Positions 1 to 4,097 of a stretch of 8,928 nt of DNA are shown here, piece by piece. The stretch lies in NCBI GenBank assembly GCA_021827225.1, contig JAKAXG010000136.1:1-8928 (forward strand), written 5' to 3'. Both the position numbers and the translations under genes were made by a program. How positions within the stretch are numbered: position 1 is the stretch's first letter; each line of letters opens with the position of its first letter. The notes below the pieces were generated by a model that was given only the letters and a program-made list of their open reading frames with translations, did no database searches and was not told the DNA's origin. The DNA is from Actinomycetes bacterium (GTDB taxonomy: Bacteria > Actinomycetota > Acidimicrobiia > Acidimicrobiales > Palsa-688).

Positions 1-243
1 GTGGGCCGGGGGAAGACCCCGCCGGTTTCGCTGGCCGAGGCCGCCGAGGCGGGATACCGGCTGGTTATCGTCCCGACGGTGCTTCTGGCCGCGGTGGTGG
101 AGGCTTCCGCCGCCGCCCTGGCGGAGATGCAGCGGACCGGCGCGCATCCCGACGGGGGGCTGTCACTGGTGGAGCTGTTCACGCGGTTCGGCTCCGGCGA
201 ATGGGACGAGATCCGCAGCCGGTACCCGGAGGCGTCGACGTGA
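1..243 (+). CDS. Isocitrate lyase/PEP mutase superfamily protein, C-terminal fragment (5' end outside window)
   Basis: The visible 80 residues match the C-terminal end of the isocitrate lyase/phosphoenolpyruvate mutase superfamily (2-methylisocitrate lyase or carboxyphosphonoenolpyruvate phosphonomutase-like enzymes). The segment 'EAGYRLVIVPTVLLAAVVEA' (residues 18-37) is the last beta strand and helix of the TIM barrel, where family members carry a G-Y/F-x-x-V/I-x-x-P pattern. It is followed by the usual Ala-rich helix and a terminal 'GSGEWDEIRSRYPE' helix, where relatives end with a similar W-x-x-x-x-x-R-Y motif. The family is usually 250-300 residues, so about 200 residues, including the catalytic Mg-binding and KKCGH-like regions, lie upstream. 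The GTG at base 1 is therefore an internal codon, not a start. The actual reaction (C-C or P-C bond cleavage of a 2-hydroxy or phosphono acid) cannot be assigned without the active site. The stop lies 10 nt from the stop of the convergent nitrobindin gene. Confidence 0.72.
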   Translation: MGRGKTPPVSLAEAAEAGYRLVIVPTVLLAAVVEASAAALAEMQRTGAHPDGGLSLVELFTRFGSGEWDEIRSRYPEAST

Positions 244-253
244 GAGCCCGGGG

Positions 254-739
254 CTAGTCGATCCGGCGCAGTTCGGCGGCCAGGTGGTGGGTCATCGGCT
301 GCCCGACCGCGGCCATGGAGAGCCGGTAGCGCAGCACCGTGTCGTCGATCTCGAAGTGCCGCTCGATCGCGACCACCTCGAGGGCGGTGCCGGTGCGCCC
401 GACCGACGTGGATCGCAACGACAGCTTCCGGCCCTCCAGCCGCCCCTCGCCGATCTCGGTGATGCCGGTTGGGTGTGAGAGCACGACCTCCACCTGGCCG
501 GGCCGGGGCACGCGCCAGAAACCCAGTTCGGAGTGCAGCGGCCGGCCGTCCTCGGCACTCGACGTCCGTTGCGAGTAGGCGAGGAAAGGCTTGCCGACGT
601 GGGAGAAGGTGACGGTCTCCTCGTATGCGAACGGTTCGATGGTCGGGTACTCGCCCTGACCCGGTCCCGACCAGGTCCCGATCAGCGAGGCCAGGGGTTC
701 CAGGTTCGGGTGGAGGGTGGCGCCCATACCTTGCAGCAT
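254..739 (-). CDS. Nitrobindin-like heme-binding beta-barrel protein (DUF1794/THAP4-like)
   Basis: This 161-residue protein has the size and motifs of nitrobindin, a ten-stranded antiparallel beta-barrel of the FABP-like fold. In the Mycobacterium tuberculosis, plant and human (THAP4) members it binds ferric heme and reacts with NO or isomerises peroxynitrite. The signature GTWSGPGQGEYPTI lies at residues 21-34, and the C-terminal strand holds 'MTHHLAAELRR' (149-159). By family knowledge the second His (His152) is the likely proximal heme ligand. There is no signal peptide or membrane segment, so it should be cytosolic. It lies 21 nt downstream of prmA on the same strand and is probably cotranscribed with it. 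Two Met codons compete as the start: residue 1 (base 739) and residue 5 (base 727). The second sits just after CAAGGT and would give MGATLHPNLEPL, closer to the start of relatives. Its role here (NO/peroxynitrite detoxification or sensing) is inferred from the family. Confidence 0.87.
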   Translation of the reverse strand: MLQGMGATLHPNLEPLASLIGTWSGPGQGEYPTIEPFAYEETVTFSHVGKPFLAYSQRTSSAEDGRPLHSELGFWRVPRPGQVEVVLSHPTGITEIGEGRLEGRKLSLRSTSVGRTGTALEVVAIERHFEIDDTVLRYRLSMAAVGQPMTHHLAAELRRID

Positions 740-760
740 GCCACCCCAGGTGAGGGAGGG

Positions 761-1618
761 TCACGAACCCCCGGGGCGGCGCATCACGGCTCCCTCCCAG
801 CCGTCGAGGGAGAGGATTCCGGTTTCGTTGAGATCCCGGTAGACGGCGGCCACGTGCTGCCACTGCCCGGGCAGCAGCCCGGCCACCAGGAGGACGCCTC
901 CGGGGCGCACGATCCGGGCGCAGCCGGCGCCGATGGCGGCGTGCGTCCCGGCGGTGACGTTGACCAGAACCAGATCGGCGGCGGCCGGTGGCAGGTCGGC
1001 TGCCGGGGTGGTGGATGCCGAGACCACCCCGGCCACGTGGTTGCGGGCCGCGTTGGTCCCGGCGGCCACCACCGCCGCCGGGTCGATGTCCACGGCCGTC
1101 ACCGCCCTGGCCCCCAGCTTGGCGGCGGCGACGGCCAGGATTCCCGAACCGGTCCCCACGTCGGCCACGTCGGCGCCCGAGGGCGGATGGGCGTCCATCC
1201 ACCCCAGAAGCATGCGGGTGCTGGCGTGGGTGCCGCTCCCGAAGCAGGCCCCCGGGTCGATCTCGATCCGGATCCGCCCCGAGTCGACCGGCACGGACCG
1301 CCATGACGGGACCACCAGGAGGTTCCGGCCCACGGCCACAGGGTGCACCCACTGCCGCCAGGCATCGCGCCACGCGGTGTCGGTCACGGTGTCGACCCGG
1401 GCCCCGAGCGGGCCCTCGAGCCGGGCCGCCACCTCCCGGGCGGCCCCGGCGGTGGGGTACCCGGCCAGGAGCGTCGCCCCCTCCGCGTCCTCCCTGACCT
1501 CGACCGCGGTGGCCCCCTCCGCCCACAGCTCGGAGGCGGCCAGATCCACCCGCTCCTCCCCGTCGCGGCCGTGGTGGATCCGCACCAGGACCAGAACCGT
1601 GTCCTCGTTCATCGGCAC
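761..1618 (-). CDS. prmA: Ribosomal protein L11 methyltransferase (PrmA-like SAM-dependent methyltransferase)
   Basis: The 285-residue product is close to the 293 residues of E. coli PrmA, which trimethylates lysines and the N-terminus of ribosomal protein L11 using S-adenosylmethionine. The N-terminal ~85 residues correspond to the small L11-recognition domain. A linker containing 'AWRQWVHPVAVGR' leads into the catalytic domain, which opens with GACFGSGTHASTR (123-135), the PrmA counterpart of AFGTGTHPTT. SAM motif I is DVGTGSGILAVAA (153-165), the acidic residue ending beta 2 is in AVDIDP (175-180), and motif IV is LVLVNVTAG (216-224). PrmA usually has NILA at that place, so NVTA is a modest deviation. 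The longest frame begins with GTG at 1618, but ATG at 1612 (MNEDTVLV) fits better because a CATCAT box ends 8 nt before it. No rplK is nearby. A methyltransferase with another substrate is possible, but the PrmA-type motif before motif I makes this call likely. Confidence 0.85.
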   Translation of the reverse strand: MPMNEDTVLVLVRIHHGRDGEERVDLAASELWAEGATAVEVREDAEGATLLAGYPTAGAAREVAARLEGPLGARVDTVTDTAWRDAWRQWVHPVAVGRNLLVVPSWRSVPVDSGRIRIEIDPGACFGSGTHASTRMLLGWMDAHPPSGADVADVGTGSGILAVAAAKLGARAVTAVDIDPAAVVAAGTNAARNHVAGVVSASTTPAADLPPAAADLVLVNVTAGTHAAIGAGCARIVRPGGVLLVAGLLPGQWQHVAAVYRDLNETGILSLDGWEGAVMRRPGGS

Positions 1619-1620
1619 CG

Positions 1621-1626
1621 ATGATG
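1621..1626 (-). promoter_or_regulatory. Candidate -10 box for prmA
   Basis: Read on the minus strand, CATCAT sits 8 nt before the ATG at 1612-1610. It keeps the A2 and T6 of the actinobacterial TANNNT -10 consensus and would place transcription initiation at about the ATG codon, giving a near-leaderless mRNA. It lies too close to the GTG at 1618 to serve that start. No convincing -35 element is visible. The assignment rests only on pattern and spacing. Confidence 0.3.
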
Positions 1627-1668
1627 GCCCAAACCGGGCCGGCCGGGTGGCCTCCCCCCGGCGCCGTC

Positions 1669-1674
1669 TACGCT
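1669..1674 (+). promoter_or_regulatory. Candidate leaderless -10 box for the SCO6745-family gene
   Basis: TACGCT matches the TANNNT -10 consensus and is followed by 7 nt (cccggcc) and then the ATG at 1682. That spacing puts the expected transcription start on or next to the A of the start codon, the classic leaderless layout in actinobacteria. There is no Shine-Dalgarno-like purine stretch upstream of the ATG, which agrees with this. The whole prmA/SCO6745 divergent gap is only 63 nt (1619-1681) and also contains the palindrome GGCCGGCC. Confidence 0.5.
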
Positions 1675-1681
1675 CCCGGCC

Positions 1682-2425
1682 ATGACCTCAGACGAACTGG
1701 TGAGCCGGGTTTGCCCGACGATCGGGGACTTGGGCGCGGCCTTCTACTTCACGCCCGAAACCCTGGCCCGGGGCAAGGAGCTCGGCCTCGACGGATTCCG
1801 CTTCTACTTCCTGGGGCGTGGAGGCGTCCTCGGCGATGTGGAGCCCCGGGTGGTCCAGAGCGCGTTCGGGTACTTCGAGGGCGGCTTGGTGGCGGGCATG
1901 TGGCATTCCGCTCAGGAGCGTTCCGGGCTGAGCCCGCGGGAGGTGGGCAGGCTCTACGTCGAGGCCAGCCGGGACTTCGGGCGGAGCCGCTTCGCCACGC
2001 TGGGCGGCCTGGACCGCTTCTGCTCGGCCGCAGAGGAGATAGTGGCGGGGGTGGACCCCGCCGGGCTGGCCCTCTACGCCGCGCTGTCGTCGGAGCCACT
2101 GCCCGACGACGTGCCCGCCCGGGCCATGCAGCTGGTCACTGTCCTGCGGGAACTGCGCGGCAGCGTCCACCTGCTGGCGGTGGCGGCGGCCGGGGTGAGC
2201 CCCCTCGTGGCCCACTACTTCCGCCGCCCCGACGATTTCGCCATCTTCGGCTACCGCGAAGATCAGACACCGGAGCTCACCGACGCAGACCGCGACGCCA
2301 TGAAGGCGGCCGATGCTCAGACCGATCGGCTGATGGCGGCTGCGTTCTCCATCCTTGACCCGCACGGCGCGGAGGCACTGGCCGCCGGGGTGGAGGCGAT
2401 GGCCGCCGCGGTCAAGGCACCCTAG
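1682..2425 (+). CDS. SCO6745/SalK-family protein of unknown function
   Basis: The 247-residue protein resembles the actinobacterial SCO6745 family (also found as SalK-type proteins), recognised from its pattern rather than a search. It starts with a helix ending in 'AAFYFTPETLARGKELGL' (19-36), then has the hallmark FRFYFLGRGGVLG (39-51), where relatives have a G-x-x-x-Y-F-x-x-R-x-x-P/V-L-G pattern. It then has 'VVQSAFGYFEGGLV' (57-70) and, late in the protein, 'LRELRGSVHLLAVAAAGV' (155-172), where relatives carry an L-R-E-H/L-R-G-x-x-H motif. His163 and the arginines around it are the most conserved-looking polar residues, but no catalytic role is established. No signal peptide, membrane helix or known cofactor motif is seen, and an all-helical cytosolic protein is likely. 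Relatives sometimes lie near secondary-metabolite genes, but nothing here supports that link. The gene starts at ATG 1682 behind a leaderless-type -10 box and ends in a TAG that overlaps the stop of the opposing small gene. Confidence 0.7.
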   Translation: MTSDELVSRVCPTIGDLGAAFYFTPETLARGKELGLDGFRFYFLGRGGVLGDVEPRVVQSAFGYFEGGLVAGMWHSAQERSGLSPREVGRLYVEASRDFGRSRFATLGGLDRFCSAAEEIVAGVDPAGLALYAALSSEPLPDDVPARAMQLVTVLRELRGSVHLLAVAAAGVSPLVAHYFRRPDDFAIFGYREDQTPELTDADRDAMKAADAQTDRLMAAAFSILDPHGAEALAAGVEAMAAAVKAP

Positions 2426-2628
2426 GGGAGCTCTCCCTCGCCCTTGACCTCCGCGCCCCGCTTGGCCATCTCGTCGAAGTTCTTCTCGGTCGAGGGGCTG
2501 GGCGACGCGGGCGCGGCGTTCTCCTCCTCAGCGGTGGGGGCCCGGTCGGCCCGGTGCGAGGCCTGAGCCTCGGCCTCCTCCGCGGCGCGCGTCTCGTCGC
2601 TCGGGCTGGTGCCGGATTCATTGCTCAT
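2422..2628 (-). CDS. Small acidic, probably disordered protein of unknown function
   Basis: I do not recognise this 68-residue protein as a named family. It is rich in Glu, Ala, Ser, Thr and Pro, with few large hydrophobic residues, so the first ~48 residues look disordered. The tail, from 'KNFDEMAKRGAEVKGEGELP' (49-68), is more ordered-looking and has the flavour of short conserved tails seen in actinobacterial hypothetical proteins. It is coding-like rather than noise: the start is a proper ATG, the frame stays open to the neighbouring gene, and the composition is amphiphilic and acidic with little of the Arg/Pro-rich pattern of shadow frames in this GC-rich DNA. The overlapping alternative minus-strand frame at 2412-2621 is Arg/Pro-rich and was set aside. 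The gene lies 48 nt downstream of the PPOX gene on the same strand and may be cotranscribed. A weak GAACAT box lies 8 nt before the ATG and could give it its own start. Confidence 0.6.
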   Translation of the reverse strand: MSNESGTSPSDETRAAEEAEAQASHRADRAPTAEEENAAPASPSPSTEKNFDEMAKRGAEVKGEGELP

Positions 2629-2676
2629 GACCGTGCATGTTCCCGCCCCGGCGCCGGCGCAAACGCCCCCACCCCG

Positions 2677-3063
2677 CTAGCCCTGCCCTCTGACCCTCTC
2701 CGGCTCGATCTGGAGGATGACCCTCTCGGAGGTGATGGGGTTGGCGTAAGGCCCGCCGGTGTACTTCCGGCTGAGCTGGTCGATGTGCTCGCGGGCCTCG
2801 CTGCCGGTGACGGTGGAGACGACCCGGCCCCGCACCTCCACGTAGCGGTACGGGTTGGTGGCGTCGAACACCGTGACCGCGACCCGCGGGTCCCGCTTGA
2901 CGTTGCGGAACTTCTGGCGGCCGGTCTCGGTGTTGATGATCACGTGGGTGTCGTCCGCGTCCACCCACATCATGTGCGTGGACGGCTGGCCGTCAGGAAG
3001 CAGGGTCGTGAAGGCGGCGAAGTTCTTGCCCTGAAGCAGTTCCTTGGCGAGGTCGTCGAGCAT
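2677..3063 (-). CDS. PPOX-class (F420/flavin-dependent) oxidoreductase
   Basis: The 128-residue protein has the split beta-barrel fold pattern of the pyridoxamine 5'-phosphate oxidase-like superfamily. Its size (about 130-150 residues) fits the actinobacterial PPOX-class F420-dependent reductases of the TIGR03618 type. Features seen in order are an N-terminal helix (1-12), strand 'FAAFTTLLPDGQPSTHMMW' (15-33), strand 'HVIINTETGRQKFRNVKRDP' (40-59) and 'YRYVEVRGRV' (72-81). In relatives the third region, with its conserved Lys/Arg (R49, K51, R53), contacts the cofactor phosphate. The C-terminal helix includes 'HIDQLSRKYTGG' (93-104). F420 versus FMN versus heme binding cannot be settled from sequence, and the substrate is unknown. 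It should be a soluble cytosolic dimer. The gene starts at ATG 3063, 6 nt after a TACGAT -10 box, and is divergent from the crotonase gene. Confidence 0.82.
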   Translation of the reverse strand: MLDDLAKELLQGKNFAAFTTLLPDGQPSTHMMWVDADDTHVIINTETGRQKFRNVKRDPRVAVTVFDATNPYRYVEVRGRVVSTVTGSEAREHIDQLSRKYTGGPYANPITSERVILQIEPERVRGQG

Positions 3064-3069
3064 CCGGTC

Positions 3070-3075
3070 ATCGTA
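3070..3075 (-). promoter_or_regulatory. Candidate leaderless -10 box for the PPOX gene
   Basis: On the minus strand TACGAT is followed by 6 nt (gaccgg) and then the ATG at 3063. It is a near-ideal TANNNT -10 element at the spacing expected for transcription starting at the ATG. No ribosome binding site is visible between box and start codon. Confidence 0.5.
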
Positions 3076-3085
3076 TGGGACATGT

Positions 3086-3091
3086 CAGGAT
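3086..3091 (+). promoter_or_regulatory. Candidate leaderless -10 box for the crotonase gene
   Basis: CAGGAT is followed by 6 nt (gagccg) and then GTG at 3098. It keeps A2, A5 and T6 of the TANNAT-type -10 consensus. It shares the 34-nt divergent gap (3064-3097) with the PPOX -10 box, the two boxes being 10 nt apart on opposite strands. It is weaker than its partner but supports GTG 3098 as the crotonase start. Confidence 0.35.
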
Positions 3092-3097
3092 GAGCCG

Positions 3098-3904
3098 GTG
3101 AACGAAACCGCATCTGCGCCCGACCCGGTCCTCGTCTCCCGGCAAGACGCCGTCGCTACCGTGACCCTGAACCGCCCGGCGGCCCGCAACGCCCTCAGCG
3201 GAGCGCTGCTCGGCGCCCTCCGGCGGGTCATGGCCGACCTGGGGGCTGACGACAGCATCGGCGCCGTGGTCCTCACCGGCGCCGATCCGGCCTTCTGCGC
3301 CGGGTTGGACCTGAAGGAGCTGAGCGCCAACGACGGCCTGCTCGTCTCGGTGGAGGCGGACGGCATCCCTCCCGGACACCCGTGGATGCCCCTGCCCAAG
3401 CCGCTGATCGGCGCCATCAACGGCGTGGCCGTCACCGGCGGTCTGGAGCTGGCGCTCAACTGTGACTTCCTCGTGGCCTCCGAGCGGGCTGTCTTCGCCG
3501 ACACCCACGCCCGGGTCGGCATCCTGCCGGGCTGGGGGCTGTCGGTCCTGCTGCCCCAGAGGGTCGGGTTCGCCATGGCCCGCAGGATGAGCCTCACCGG
3601 CGACTTCGTGGACGCCGACCGGGCGCTGCAGGCCGGTCTGGTGACAGAGGTGGTGCCGCACGGCGAGCTCCTGGAGTGCGCCCACCGGTTGGCGGCGACC
3701 ATCGCCGCCAACAACCGCCCGGCGGTGACCAGCCTTCACGCCTCTTACCGGCGCATCGAGTCCGAGGTCGTGGGGCGGGGCCTGGAACTGGAGCAGGAGA
3801 CTTCGCGATCGTGGCGCAGGAGCGGCGGAACCGCCGGGATAGCCGATCGGGTGCCTGGGGTCTTCTCCCGGGGCCGGGCGCAGGTTTCAGGCGCCGGGGA
3901 CTAG
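3098..3904 (+). CDS. Crotonase-family protein, enoyl-CoA hydratase-like
   Basis: The 268-residue protein is a full-length crotonase (enoyl-CoA hydratase/isomerase superfamily). These proteins form CoA-binding trimers or hexamers that stabilise a thioester enolate in an oxyanion hole. Seen here are 'VTLNRPAARNAL' (22-33), the first oxyanion-hole segment AFCAGLDLKE (65-74, Gly69), and the second, GVAVTGGLELALNCDF (109-124, Gly115). The last holds Glu117, equivalent to the first catalytic Glu of rat enoyl-CoA hydratase. The second catalytic Glu is replaced: the aligned stretch FADTHARVGILPGWG (133-147) has His137 where the hydratase has Glu164. Such proteins occur in mycobacteria and may be hydratases in name only, acting as isomerase, hydrolase or something else. 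I chose GTG 3098 because the family N-terminus fits and a -10 box precedes it; the frame extends upstream to an ATG at 3044, but that would run through the divergent PPOX start. The native substrate is unknown. Confidence 0.85.
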   Translation: MNETASAPDPVLVSRQDAVATVTLNRPAARNALSGALLGALRRVMADLGADDSIGAVVLTGADPAFCAGLDLKELSANDGLLVSVEADGIPPGHPWMPLPKPLIGAINGVAVTGGLELALNCDFLVASERAVFADTHARVGILPGWGLSVLLPQRVGFAMARRMSLTGDFVDADRALQAGLVTEVVPHGELLECAHRLAATIAANNRPAVTSLHASYRRIESEVVGRGLELEQETSRSWRRSGGTAGIADRVPGVFSRGRAQVSGAGD

Positions 3905-3931
3905 ATCCGGAGATTTATGACCGCTGGTTCG

Positions 3932-3952
3932 TTTTGCTCGTATTGAGCGTAA
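3932..3952. repeat. Imperfect inverted repeat, operator-like
   Basis: The arms TTTTGCTC and GAGCGTAA flank the 5-nt spacer GTATT. Six of eight positions pair, including the perfect inner GCTC/GAGC. It lies in the most AT-rich stretch of the intergenic region, about 146 nt before the permease start. Size and symmetry suit a dimeric helix-turn-helix regulator, but four to six paired bases can also arise by chance. Confidence 0.3.
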
Positions 3953-4033
3953 TTCCGGGCCCCATCCGGCGTTTCATCAGGCGGGACGACCGCCACGTAG
4001 ATCGACTCAGACGGCTACTGGACCGGCCCTGGC

Positions 4034-4060
4034 TTGACTAGCGTGACGCTCACCGAATCT
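4034..4060 (+). promoter_or_regulatory. Possible promoter of the importer operon
   Basis: TTGACT at 4034-4039 resembles a sigma-70-type -35 element. GAATCT at 4055-4060 is the nearest -10-like hexamer, with a 15-nt spacer that is shorter than optimal. Initiation near 4067 would leave a leader of about 30 nt ending at ATG 4098. An alternative is TAGCGT at 4039-4044 acting as the -10. The evidence is weak. Confidence 0.22.
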
Positions 4061-4097
4061 GTCGGGGGAGTTTCCGGGGGGGAACCGGTAGTCGAGA

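Larger units (their letters stand above)
3905..4097. other. Intergenic region upstream of the ABC importer operon
   Basis: These 193 nt hold no credible gene. The first third (about 3910-3955) is noticeably richer in A and T than its surroundings. It carries an imperfect inverted repeat (3932-3952), a perfect 5-bp hairpin GGCGG-gacga-CCGCC (3980-3994), a -35-like TTGACT (4034-4039), and TTCC-ggggg-GGAA (4072-4084) just before the permease start. No intrinsic terminator with a U tract is seen after the crotonase gene, so partial readthrough into the importer operon is possible. Regulation of the importer most likely acts here, but no regulator gene lies in the window. Confidence 0.6.

Noticed and set aside
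533..1306. Plus-strand frame opposite nitrobindin and prmA
   Set aside because: Gly/Arg/His-rich shadow of two recognised minus-strand genes.
1621..2358. Plus-strand 245-residue frame overlapping the SCO6745 gene
   Set aside because: Arg/Pro/Gly-rich, offset by one frame from the gene with recognisable family motifs.
3044..3097. Upstream extension of the crotonase to ATG 3044
   Set aside because: The added 18 residues are Ser/Arg-rich, do not match crotonase N-termini, and would overlap the divergent PPOX start.
3980..3994. GGCGG-gacga-CCGCC hairpin as a terminator of the crotonase transcript
   Set aside because: The stem is only 5 bp and no U tract follows, so it does not meet the intrinsic terminator pattern.
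3676..4041. Frame overlapping the crotonase end and running 137 nt past it, ending in an Arg-rich helix-like segment
   Set aside because: Most of it is an out-of-frame copy of the crotonase gene, and the extra 45 residues resemble no family. No ribosome binding site or clear start is seen.
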